Source: Sipunculus nudus
Lineage: Eukaryota; Annelida; Sipuncula; Golfingiida; Sipunculidae
Reading direction: 5' to 3'
Assembly (NCBI GenBank): GCA_026874595.1
Contig: CM049317.1
Span: 64,686,118 to 64,750,117, forward strand
Length of the DNA: 64,000 nt
Position numbers and translations under genes: made by a program. Shown here one piece after another: positions 36,139 to 48,504 of the stretch. The notes under the pieces were generated by a model. The model worked only from the letters and a program-made list of their open reading frames with translations, was not told the origin of the DNA and ran no database searches. How positions within the stretch are numbered: position 1 is the first letter of the stretch; the number at the start of each line of letters is the position of its first letter.

Positions 36139-36480
36139 CATGATTTCTTTGTGGTTCCGAAGAGGGATATTATCCATGACTTCAATATGTCGCTTGTTAC
36201 ATCCGGGTATGGTGTACAAAATGGCAGTCCACATGAGCTGTTTCGAGTAACTGGGAGCAACAAACCTGATAGGGTCTCTGCCGTGGGGATGCGACAAACA
36301 CAAAACTCCGAGGACAGCTTCCCGGGGAGAAACTCTCTAATGAGAGGATTTGGTGGCAATGGAAGGAGTATCGGTAAAGTTTGGAGCGGAAGAACGTATT
36401 TTGGGACCACGCCCAAATCCTCAAATAATAACAGGATTCTCGGTCAAATGATACGGAAAATCTAGAACGGTTAACGAAAT
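36087..36480. other. (TA)n array followed by an unassigned GC-richer block
   Basis: A (TA)n run at 36087-36134 precedes about 340 bp with higher GC and overlapping open frames on both strands (104 codons plus; 92 and 117 codons minus). No frame gives a recognisable domain and no splice pattern favours one. It may be a transposon or promoter remnant. Confidence 0.3.
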
Positions 36481-37179
36481 AAATCGTGCTTTTAATGAAA
36501 ATATTCAGAATGTCATGGACCTTTTTTGTTAAAAAAAGTGTAATGTCCACGGGTTAAAGTACAATTTTTTCATCAGAGCGTTTTTATTTATTTTTTTCTT
36601 AGTTCAAAGATATTTTACCAGGATGGCCTTTTCAGCACAATATGCTGATTTTCAAAGGGCACTCGGTCCGGTGAACATTTAAATTGTATACACATAGAAG
36701 GCAAATTTACTACACTCAACCTATATGGACCCGACTCGACAAACCCGCCATGAGGTAGTGGCATGAAGTGTATGATCGATAAACCAGATAAAATATACAG
36801 CAGGCCAGGTAATGTCGCCACGATGTTGTTCAAATTGCAACCTTTATATGAGTGAGTGGTTTAAAAACACCAAATACAGTTAGTTTGATTATCGATAACA
36901 ACATGAGGGATGTCTGTGTCTAATTGTGTTTGATATTTGTTCAGTCGAATTAGAACCAACATGACAGTTACGTTTCGATTGTTGGGAAAATATTGCTTGC
37001 TTCATTGACTGAACAAACCGGAAGAACAAGTTTGTGACTGGATTGCCACCAAATGCCACCATTTTGTGGCCTACAAATATTATTATTGTGGTTATTATTC
37101 CCCTCACTGGGAAATCTCTTCCAAATCTCTCATTCGTAATACCCTTTTAGTATTCAATACCTGTCTGAAGTCTCACAAC

Positions 37180-37557
37180 GTGTGGCGTCAAAATTATCGA
37201 GGGTGGGGGATAATTTGCACACACACACCCTCACACACATATTTCTTTTTCATCTGTATGACACATTTCAAATATATATTCTCAATCACATTTTAAACAT
37301 ATTACAATTAAGTATAAAGTTTTAGAAAATAAGGTACTGTGTTTCAAATGAAGTTAACTCTAAACCAGGTTAAGATATATTGCATAGTAAACTCATAAAT
37401 GGAACCGAAATCTATATTTCTATGTATTAATATTATATTCATTTGCAATATATAAATATTATTCTCTGAATAGCGGGGGCGTGATTACATGGATCATTTC
37501 CCTTGCCAAAAAGTTGGGAAGGGGTGATATACCCCCCCCCCTATATTGACGCCAGCG
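37180..37557. mobile_element. hAT-like MITE with 8-bp target duplication
   Basis: Terminal inverted repeats TGTGGCGTCAAAAT on the left and ATTGACGCCAGCG on the right. The element is flanked by CTCACAAC at 37172-37179 and again at 37558-37565. An 8-bp duplication is characteristic of the hAT superfamily. There is no coding capacity, and G- and C-tracts lie just inside the termini. Confidence 0.8.
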
Positions 37558-37565
37558 CTCACAAC

Positions 37566-40500
37566 TGTCGAATTGTATTGTGAGCATTATTTATTTTTTT
37601 AATTAATATTTTGCAATTTATTCCCCCTGGGCCCGCTTGTCATGTTTGTTTATATTAAAAGCTGGTAAAGTGCTCTACAGTTTGCTTTTTGGTCACTCTG
37701 GATTTTCCAAATATCTCTCTAGATATAAAGATCTTTTATCAATTTCAATATACGCTGCTGTGACGTTACTCACCTGTCGAGTCCCTCCGTGCGTTAGAAT
37801 AAATAGGTACCCCCTGATTTTTCATTGCGGTGAAACTTTTCAAAATCAAAGATTTAAATCATGATGAAAAAAATCTTTAAGAAAACCCGACTTCATGTTA
37901 AAATATAGAAAATAAGGTAAATAAAAATTACAGTTAAAGAAATCAGCTGGCTTATGAAATCGAAAATTTGTTATATACGTTCGTGATTTTGTGCGTACCA
38001 ATCATTTGCTGGATTTTTTTACCTGCAACTGTAGGTAAATCTTTCTTATGTTTTTCTGTTCAATTTTTTATTTCTAATAAAAGTTTCAGGAACTGTGTGC
38101 CTAAGATAATCCATCTTCCAATGTTAACACATAGAAATAAAAAATGTGTACACAAAACAATCGTTACAATTAAAATTGAATCTTACTTGAATAAACTGCT
38201 GATGAAAACGTCAGCAATAAGCTGATCTTGGCGGACCATAGCAGTTTGCTGTCCATAATGCCCGGATTATGAAAACGGTCCACAGTCATCCGTCTCCTCC
38301 GGCATACTCGGAGACACTACTGGTGAAACTGTGTTACCTGTTTATCGAATAAGTGACACTCAGAGCTATGATGTCGCGAGTTTAGATTACCCCTGCCTCA
38401 GATCACTCCCGGGCACATACACGCGTTCAGATCACCGACGGGTGTATTTTAAACCAAATTTATCATGACCCGAAAAAATATGATTTGATTCAAGACAATT
38501 TTTTATTAATATTTATTTAGGCATGTATTGTGCTTACCTCATACAAACTTACAACAACATAAACAACAATATCACCAACAAATAATAATAATAATAAAAA
38601 TAATAATAATGATCATTGTAAATATTATAATTATTATCATTATTATTAATATTATTTTAATATTATCATAAGTACTATAATTATACTAACCACCGACATT
38701 TTTAGACTGGAATTTTTTTTAAGTGATGAAACTGTTAATTTGGCTAAAAATCTAAAATTGTGCATTGCACCTTGAATTCAAAACTTTATTGTTATTTTTA
38801 ATCCAAACGTTTATTGAATTTTAGATTTTTTGTTTTTTCTTAATATTAGGTTGAGTTTTTATGTATCTTAAGCCTGTATGCAATCCGTCATATGCCTGGT
38901 ATTACAGTTCATCTCCTTTAATTTTTTAAATATTAAGACTTGTTTCAGTTATTGTATATTTCATGTGATTTCAAGTTAACATAATTTTTTTTATCAAGCG
39001 ATAAAAAAGTAGCATAAAATCAAGTCCAGGTTGTAACAGGATTTTATCTAAAATTGATCGCAGTTTTCCGGGGAGGTAATTTGACAGGGGTTAGCTCGAA
39101 AGCTTTACACCTGGTGTTATTGATGACTGTGTGAACGAAAATATGTCCCGATGGTTTTGCAAAAAGGAATGACTGTAATATTAATCCGGCGTGCATAATT
39201 AATTCACTTTCAAGATCGTAGTATTGTTTAAGTCTTCTCTTTCATAAAAAAATATGTGCATGTTAGCTTAAATTTCATAATTTGCATTAAGTTGTAATAC
39301 AGGTGAGCAAGTAAATGCGGGCCAAGTTTGGGATTTTGGATTTAAGTCACGATATCCTGAACATGAAAGACGACCCATGAATTCGCAGGCGTAATTAAAT
39401 CATCCTGTGTGGTTGTAGATAATAAAATAATCAATGCCTTGTCGCGACATGCAAGGGGAAATGACGAGATAGGATTACCACCACAGCACATAAGTAGGTT
39501 TGAGTTCCTGTTTGTTCATCAATGTATCCATCAATCCATATACTAGTATATTCTTATATCATATCGGATTTTAAGAGTGTCCCATCTGTTATACTTCTTA
39601 CTTTAAAGTGGTCTTACGTCGATATGACAAACACTAAACATACTTAAAATGGGAATCCTGCATAACAACTCTGAAGAGAATATGTTTTCATAGCATCCAG
39701 GCGAGAATCTATCCATAGGGGGAGAGTTTGGTAGCCAGCTTTCGTTAGGACGGAATAACTTTTTTTTCTTAACCATGCCTAAACCTTAAATTAGAGTAAG
39801 ATTTCGGTGTTGACACACACTTATGTGCATTTATTTGAACATAAATTAATGGATACATGCATGCATCACTGTGGGCATTTATTTTATTGTATATATGAAA
39901 AGATATATGATATATGAGACTAGTTTTATTTGAATTTTCTGGAGTATTTGGAGAAACGTCATCTACCTATTAACCTGATAATGTATTAAGGATTGATTAA
40001 GGACAGACTGTTTTAGTACTTTCCTTATGATGATGAGATATGACCATAACCGGTATAATATTTTATTTGACTGCATTGTAGTTCTGTGTCTCCCCCCCCC
40101 CCCAAAAAAAAAGCAGCCCGAGTGCCCTAACCTATAGTTGTGTATATGCTGAGGCATTACAATTGTATCCGCCAGGAGTTTATGTATCCTTCCCTGTTCG
40201 TGTGTTCTTTTGTGTGTGTGTGTTTTTTTTTCAGAATATAACTTGCGAAATTATTAAGGGGATCTCATGAAATTTCAGGCCTTTTTGGGAATATGCAAAG
40301 GAAGAATCGATAAGATTTTGATGTGAATCCCGATTCCGGAACGATTGGGACCCTTCCCCGACATGGCAGAGGGTTGCATTTTTTTAGATTCCTAAGATTT
40401 TTAGTTTTGTTTCGTGGCCAAAATATGTCAATATATCAGTATGACAGTATATATAAATCTGGCAGGAGCCCCTAATGTTAGGGTGGATCCATATTTAATG

Positions 40501-43012
40501 TCAGCTGTTCACTTAATTTTTAAAATAAAATTTATGTGATTTCTAGATTAGCCTGCGTACATATTGAAGAACTGTAGGTGGTTCCTGCTCGGGAAAGTTC
40601 TTGTAACGTCTCTTTGTGCCTGTGCTTGTTTATCAACTTGTTTGTAAAAATATACAGCAATGTTTACAAACAGAAACTCCCTGCAAACTCAGGTAGTTGT
40701 TTGTATAAATTCGAAAGTTAAACGGCCAGTAGCTGCAAAACGCCCTTAACAAAGTTTGTATACGGTGGCGTCGGCGTTTTCTGGCCTATTTTCCTGAAAT
40801 GCTCAAGGGAGAATCTTAAATAGTTAATAAACGGCAGATATCCAAATACTATAAGCCCCTTTAACCTTCATTGACTAACGTGCCGTCATCCAGGAGAGAC
40901 GCTGTATCAATAAAAGATTTGTTTGATACAGCTGTCCGGTACATGTAGTTATTGACTCATGTGTACAACAAGAAATATTTTTCTGGAAGGACGGGAAACA
41001 TTTCTTTATTCTTATAGCAACTATTGGTGTACCTGCAGGCGGATTTATTGGATATCATTCCCCTCTTTGAGACGAGTTTCTCTTGCCTGGATCTTAGAAT
41101 ACCGTCGTACTCGCTGATGAAGAAACCTCCTCTTGGTTGATGGAGTTGCAAAATAGAAATTCAAAGTAATAGAGAAATACCTGTTAATTTCTTTTCCTTT
41201 ACATCTCTTCGCATTTACATTTTGAACAGTGGCAAAATGATCAGGCCTTGAATATTGAACTGCCTCAGTACTGGTCCCGTTACTCCTGAAATTTGCCTTT
41301 TAATAACCTCGGCTATTCCAAAGCATATTTTTTTTTAGTTTGAAGGGGACGACTGCAATTCCATACTAGAATTCTGCATTCAAAGAATGCAAGCCTCCGC
41401 CATGAGGGGGACCCTATTGTTTTGATGCTCCCTAATGCATGTTCCCAAAAGTTATAGTACATTTTGAAATATTCCTTGATGCCTTTTCTGAATCCGTATC
41501 ATGTCCCAGATCCACACAAAATATAGTCACTACTATTTCCGAAATGCCCTGAAAACTTGATGAACTTCCGTATATGATTACGTTAGTTATGTTGTAAACA
41601 AACAAACAAACATACACACACTCACACTTTTCAAGGTGGATGAACGCATAACCTTCTGGTGGAAACAATACAATAATGAACAGTTACCGTCTGTCGGTAT
41701 GACATTTAAATATATGTGACCTACTTGTACGCGTTACTGCTGACCACAAACCACTGTGAACCTGCTTAAATGTCCTCTACCTGAACATTAACATAAGACA
41801 GACGTTCTTGCAGAATAAAATATTGCTAAATACACTGTTCAGCTCCTGCGAATAATCGATGATAAATGTATCTTTAGGATATTCTAAGAAATGGTAGTCG
41901 AGAGCGGAAGTCAGAAGGGTCACAACCAGTGGTAAATCCGCGCCTGGCTCGAAACTTCATGTTACGAATTGGTTTGGTTATTAGAAGACGGGTTGATGTT
42001 TTAAGATACGTTTAAAAATGGTCATGCGCTCATTTATGATTTTTTTAAGATGGTATAGATTTTTATCCTGCGACGGGCGTTCGATCAGGTTAATTAACAA
42101 GTAATATTAATATTAATTATCAGCCCCGCCTTAGCGATTTATTTCAATTCGTTTGCAGGAAAAACATAATTTGATTCTCCTCTCCAAGGCTCGCTGAATT
42201 GTGTTTTGTGATCGGTAAAAAATAATATCGATTACCCGCATGGGTACTGCGACTGATTGTCAGACTTTGACCAGCTTGACACAACAAATAACTCTAATAC
42301 CATCGAACAAAAAGAAAATTATACGCCAGTATCTAATTGATCTTAGGCAGGGACAAGACAGACTGACGTCAGCCTGAGGTCTTGTTCCATTTTTTTTTTC
42401 CAAATATAGTCATGCCACAAAATATTGACACCAAGAGCATTTTCTTCAGGAATCATAAAGAAAATTAATTTGAATCTTTCCAGAAACAGGATACGCAGCT
42501 GAATTTTTTTCCATATTTAATGTCTACAAAACCCCTGAGTCGGGGCCTCTTTATACAATTTGAAAAAATGAAATCTGATATTAACACTTTTTTTTATCTG
42601 AGAACGAGTCACGATAATCATATTCTCACAAGCTTTGGTTCAGAATGCTGTGAAGATAAAAATTTATCCTCCAAGCAGTCCCAGACAAGCATTTGGAATA
42701 CATCTTTGATTGCCCGAAGATTAAAAAAAACTTGACTCATACCATCAATTTTCTTTGAGATTATGCTAAACATAATATAAATCATGTAGAAAAGGTTCTT
42801 TTAAAGGCCAGCTGGCATAATGACTAGAGCCAACCGGAGCAAGCCAAACCTTTCACTACTCTCCATTAAGTTCTTGTAAACAAAAATAGGACATAGATGA
42901 CCATCAGGCAGAGTTTAAGCTTTAGCTGTAACGGTACACCTAAAGGATTAAGTGTGCATTTAAACAAATTATTAATCGTCTTGAACTGCTAACTTATATG
43001 TACTTTATACTT

Positions 43013-43015
<3 letters not shown>
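37566..43015. other. Gene-free region
   Basis: No supported exon. It has AT-rich trinucleotide runs (AATAATAAT near 38580-38660). A GC-richer open segment on the minus strand at about 41030-41130 ends at a donor-like CTGCAG/GTACACC but lacks any domain or partner exon. Confidence 0.45.
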
Positions 43016-43077
<62 letters not shown>

Positions 43078-43290
43078 ATATCACATATGGATTGGCAGTT
43101 GTACAAATACAGTTGCACATTTCCATCTGTATGGAAGAACTGTTTATCGTACCAGATTTTAGGTACCATTTGAGATAGTTAGATAGATTTGATAGATAGA
43201 CAGATAGATTAGATAGATAGATCAGATAGATTAGATAGACAGACAGACAGACAGACATATAGCTTGATAGATAGACAGACAGACTGGAGG
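43016..43290. repeat. (TA)n array and GATA/GACA microsatellite
   Basis: A pure TA run (43019-43074) is followed after 90 bp by GATAGATAGACAGATAGATT-type repeats to about 43290. Confidence 0.85.
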
Positions 43291-43894
43291 CTTGATAAAC
43301 AAGAGGTAATTTATAACTTAATAATGAAACAATGACAATTTTATTTCAAAGGAAGCACACAGAAAATTAAGTAATATACTTCGCAACAACAATAAATTGC
43401 TTTATAAAATACATTTCAGTAATACATGATGTAAACTGAAATGAAATGTTTAATAATTTGAACATTTACATTACAGCTAACGCTAAAATACCAGTAGATC
43501 TATAAAACAGCTTGGTTGCATTTGATAATTTAATTTCAAATGTTATATATATTACATTCTATCAAACAGAATATATCAGTTATATATACAATGCGATATA
43601 TCCACCTAAAACTTTAACGCATTCAGACAAATAAATCTCCACTTATAATGTACACAATTCAGGTGAGTATCACTCTTGACCTATGACCTTTCTCCATTAT
43701 TCTCAAAGCTGCTAGTAAAAAAGACATTTTACACCGGATTTATACAAATCTCTGTTTATAAACACACAATGAGACAGAAGGCACTAAATGATACTAGAAT
43801 ACGAATTATGTGTGCCAGGGGCAACTGTTGAGCAACATACCGATCATTTTTTATTTGAACAAATTAAATACATCAACAATACAGCTGTAAGAAA

Positions 43895-44310
43895 CAGTGG
43901 CGACAAGGGTTGGGAGGATGATTTGCAGGCGTGGGTTGGGTGTGTGTGTGTGTGTGAGGGGGGGGGGTTGGGGAATGGGATCAAAGTTGGGACACCCTTT
44001 TTATAAACATATATATGTAGTTTTTGTTGTCTGTGTAACACATTTCCAATGTATTACTATCAAGTATAATATAAAAAAAATAAAGTTTTATGTTTCCAGT
44101 ATAGGTTAATATTTCATGATAAACTCAGAAATTGAACCATAAGTTCATAATTCTAATTATTGATATATTTCATTTTCAATGTATAAATATTATTCTCTGA
44201 ATTGCAGGGGGGGGGGGGGGTGTGTGATTACATTTACCATACCATTCCCCCTTGCTAAAAAGTGGGGGGGGGGGAGGGGGGTAAATACTCCCCTGTTTTG
44301 ACGCCACTGC
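43895..44310. mobile_element. Second copy of the hAT-like MITE
   Basis: Ends CAGTGGCGACAAGGGTTGGG and GTTTTGACGCCACTG match the element at 37180-37557. The interiors share ACACATTTC, TATAAATATTATTCTCTGAAT and TGATTACAT with CTTGC.AAAAAGT. This copy is fuller and has longer G-tracts. The flanking duplication is no longer clear (CTGTAAGA versus CTGAAATA). Confidence 0.75.
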
Positions 44311-44482
44311 TGAAATATTGTCACGTCGTCGTGCAGAATTTTCCTGATAAAATAGGGGAACTACAATCAAAGCTATGATCAGTTACATCAGCACGTAACG
44401 ACGATGCATTCATTCAGCTGAATAAAGCAACTCAGTCCTCATATAACATAAAATGAGACAATCCTAGTCCTTATAGACCCTG

Positions 44483-44487
<5 letters not shown>

Positions 44488-44562
<75 letters not shown>

Positions 44563-45371
44563 CCGGGAGGCGGCACATGTTATCTTTTTGTACGTGAACT
44601 TGCGCAACTTTTACCTTCCTCATTATACCGTACAGTAGCGACATCTGGTGCTTGATAAGGTAACAACTATTCCTTTTGCTCCCATTTTCTGTGTTTTAAA
44701 TATAAAATCAGCTTTGGGTCAATAGCCTTTTTTTTAGAAACGTTCAACATGGCGTATACAGAAACAATGTGCTTTCTTCTGAAACGGTGACCAAACGTGC
44801 CTTTCATTGTATAGCATCTGCAGAACGTAACATATAAAGCTAAATAGAGCTAAAAAGGCTCTATTTCATAAAGGCGTGTTATATTACGTATAACTACAAA
44901 GCTGGCAGTACACAAGCATACAGTCTATTAAACTACATGATCTAGGATGTCATCTATGCAATACATCTGAATTAAACTGTTTAAAAAAACATAGTAACGG
45001 TAATTTTTATTTAACTCTTTTTGTAATGAATGTTTTGATCATAATACATATGAACTATACTACAAAATGGTCTTAAATGCATTATATGCTAAAATAGAGC
45101 ACAACTAACACCTACGTTACATCATCTTAACTTTGGCCTGCATACCTTTGGGCGCATCTGTTTGTTGTATTAATTATGATTCTGATGTAACTATTTTATA
45201 CTCATATACACGATTACTAAAACACTCGAGAAATTTTTTAATATACCATATAAATCTAATAACTTAATTTACAGCTTTTATATATCTATAATACTAAATA
45301 AATGATATTGATTAATATTATCTGAGGAAGCATAAAACTTTTCCACTCACTGTCTACCTAGAAATAATATA
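44488..45371. other. Long (TA)n array, then gene-free DNA
   Basis: A TA run at 44488-44561 is followed by AT-rich sequence with no recognised feature. Confidence 0.6.
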
Positions 45372-45531
45372 CAGTAAAACCTCGCCTAATGATCACCTTA
45401 GCGACCATATAAAAATAACAACCACTTGTTCACAGTCCCGATTCTTTTGTTTTCTATATGAGAGGACCACCTCGAAAATGCGACCACTCTATCGAGGTCC
45501 CGTTGGTGGTCGTAACTTCTTGGTTTTACTG
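45372..45531. mobile_element. Tigger/pogo-type MITE, 160 bp
   Basis: Begins CAGTAAAACCTCGCC and ends CTTGGTTTTACTG, with TA on both sides, the target of pogo/Tc1-mariner elements. The interior is CGACCA/TGGTCG-rich and non-coding. Termini of this type are the classic Tigger signature. Confidence 0.85.
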
Positions 45532-46118
45532 TACATGAATATTTACGTGTAAGCAAACACTATATCTGACTTAAGTTTCCACTCATTTATTTTACATGAC
45601 TAAAAGTATAACTACATAAAATGACTATCCCTTATGCTCTAGGTACTTTAAAAAATCCTCCATGTTATATCAAATAGGTAATACAAAATATGAACAAACC
45701 TGCGCTGAGTAAAGCACTGCATATAAAAATTATACCCAGTAATAAATATAACTCTTGTATCTAGGAGTAAACCAAACTTCCTGACACTATATTAATAAAT
45801 GATTGGGAAATACAGTTTTCATGACTTCATTTCCATCTTTTTTGGACAATTTCCATCTCTTCACTATGTAGCACTGGATGAATTCCCCGGATTCTGAAAA
45901 TAATTCGCATTTGTAAATTAAAATATATATATATATATATACCAATGCAAGCTAAGGGGAATGAGTTTCATAGTTTACGAACCCCATGGTTACATCAAGT
46001 GTTAACCCTGTGACCAGATCAAAGGCGACATCCGAATAGCAGTGGATACCTGTCGACCACAGCCGGGATAAACTAGTCCCCCTAACTTAAAGAATTATTT
46101 TTAACAAAACACATCATG
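45532..46118. other. Nothing recognised
   Basis: AT-rich DNA downstream of the lectin-SH2 gene, with a short TA run near 45923-45941. Confidence 0.5.
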
Positions 46119-46120
46119 TT

Positions 46121-46356
46121 GACCCTGATTACGTCATCAATTTAACGCCTGGTTCCATGGTCGTTAACCTCAAATCCCACAAACTTCATCAAAACCTGCT
46201 ATAAATACTAAAATTTCTGAATGACAAACTAACAAAAAGACCCTGATTACGTCATCAATTTATCGCATGGTTCCATGGTCGCTAACCTCAAATCCAACAA
46301 AATTTTATCAAAACCAGTTTATTAATTCTAAAGTTTCTGATTGAAAAACTAGCCAA
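46121..46356. repeat. 118-bp direct duplication 3' of the lectin-SH2 gene
   Basis: Two adjacent copies (46121-46238 and 46239-46356) begin GACCCTGATTACGTCATCAA and share GGTTCCATGGTCG and AACCTCAAATCC. They lie within about 350 nt after the stop codon, in the likely 3' UTR or just beyond. Confidence 0.85.
46318..46323 (-). promoter_or_regulatory. Candidate polyadenylation signal AATAAA
   Basis: AATAAA on the minus strand about 150 nt after the stop at 46472, inside the second copy of the 118-bp duplication. Confidence 0.4.
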
Positions 46357-46471
46357 ATAAACAACAAGCCAACTAAGGATGATAAACATATGATATAACT
46401 TTGCTTAAGTATATTAAATATGAAGGGCCATTGTTGTGAAAACTTACACTCTATCTCCGCCGTCTATCGCT

Positions 46472-46597
46472 TTAGGCAGCCTCTTTTACCACCGGTGATA
46501 CAAGTTCTAAGGTTTTCTTGAAATTCTCATCTTTTTCTATATCACTAACGTCAGTGAAGGTCACACCATTGCACTTCAGCATATCCTCATCTTGCTC
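46472..46597 (-). CDS. Last exon: C-terminal half of the SH2 domain and stop
   Basis: Acceptor TTTGTCTTTCAG at 46598, phase 0; TAA at 46472. It encodes EQDEDMLKCNGVTFTDV, then ENFKKTLELVSPVV. The F-x-x-TLELV pattern matches the end of SH2 domains (FxTLxELV). Joined directly to exon 47524-47736 it would complete an SH2 of normal length. Confidence 0.7.
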   Translation of the reverse strand, partial: EQDEDMLKCNGVTFTDVSDIEKDENFKKTLELVSPVVKEAA

Positions 46598-46789
46598 CTG
46601 AAAGACAAATATTTGAAAGTAATGCTTGCTTGCAAATGACACAAACATACATAAAAATGGCATCTGTCCGACATTTATATGAATGTTAATCCAACTGATA
46701 TGTTACCTCTTCTTCTAAACCACAGACGTCCGTTGCCTCTTCCTTGCTTTGACTGGAACTCTAAAAATTACAAAACAAACAAATAGAAA

Positions 46790-46826
<37 letters not shown>

Positions 46827-48451
46827 AAGGCAATAACTAAGAAAAAAAAAGTCACACACACAGCCGTATATGATGACAATTCAGACTGTGTGGTTGTAAA
46901 TATGGCCGTAAATATTCAAGAGATGTATCTTTGGCGAAAAGTATCTTCGAAAAAAAATAATTTAAAAAATATATCAGGTGGTCTTTCAGCAAGGTGTCCC
47001 GATCTGTCTGGATGTTATGGCAGTGATTTGGTCAGAAATGTTTATTTGTTCAATACAAAACCAAGTTTGCATGTAAATTTAAATTGTCTGCTCCAAAATA
47101 TAATTTGCATAATGACATGTATGTAAATTTCATACATATTCTATAGGGTGATAACGTATGTCCTTATTGAAACAAGAAACTCAGTCACACACACGCAGTT
47201 TATACCTATTACACTGCCAAATCTTAAAAAGTATAAAACTGAGATATGTTAATCTATTTCATATCCTCATTGCAGCATATTTACCTGACTAATTACTATT
47301 CATTCCCACTTTTAATTTCTAAACATGGTGTCCAACAGGCAGCGAAATCTGTAGTGGCAAAGAATACACATTGGAACCTCTCCCTACGTGCACCTTTTTA
47401 CTAAGGGTACATCTTTTTTGCGGCCACTTAGGGGCAGTCCCTTGAAAGTAAGGGCACCTCTATATTGCGGGAAAAGGTCCGGACCCGTCAGTGTCCGTAA
47501 ATCGGAGGTTCTACCGTACTTACCTTCAGGACCTCTATCGGGTGATGTACAACAGAGTTGTTGGCTTTTCCGATGACTAACACAAATGCTTTTTCTGCAT
47601 CTGCCCGGTAAACCAGGTAGTCTCCGGGGTTCTTAATCAGCTCTTGGGCTTCCGAGCGCCTGAGGGACCCGTGATACCAAGAGAATTTACTCAAATGGTC
47701 ATCCAGCATCTCTTCTGCATCCTCCTCCTCGTCATCCTAAATACAGGGCACCTCAAATTGCGCATAACCTGTTAATGAACTTTTTTCCACCTTAATATTT
47801 CATCCCTTTTGTGGCTCTAGACAAAACGCTCGCTCATATATATAATATATGACATGTTACTGACATTTCAAAATACAATTTAAAATAACAAATAATTTTT
47901 TAAATCATATTACCGCATTTTAAGGGTCAATTACCTGTTGAATGATGACTGAAGTTATGCTTCAAAAATACATTTTTTTAACCAGGTTTCATTGCCTTCA
48001 TACATTTTTCTCAGAGCCATTGATAATTATAGTTGTCCTCTTGCAATGACCGATTTACTGTTATATCAGCCAAAGCTTTTTAAGAAAATTAAACTTTTTC
48101 TAATCGAAAACGTATTGAATCTGTAATGGTTTCTTTAAGAAATTTTGCGGGTAATGTGGCTAAAATGAGAACTTGTTCAAGCAATAGATCCTAACGGACA
48201 TATTTATATATTTATAAACAAAATAGGACAAGGCTTTGTTTACAAAATGTAATACAAATCAATCAATGTCAATTTTGCTGTTCGTAGACATACGCTATAG
48301 GACAAAGTACCATCTCTCCTATATTTGAATGGACTTACCTCTTCTTCTAAACCACAGAAGTCTTCCCCCTCTTCTCTAAGTTGGCGGAATCTCTAGAAAT
48401 TACCAGTAGACAAATATATAGAAAAGGCAATAACATCTAATAATAAAAGTA

Positions 48452-48504
<53 letters not shown>

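Noticed and set aside
40957-41151. Minus-strand frame ending at a donor-like CTGCAG/GTACACC
   Set aside because: No domain, no acceptor of quality and no neighbouring exon; kept only as a note.
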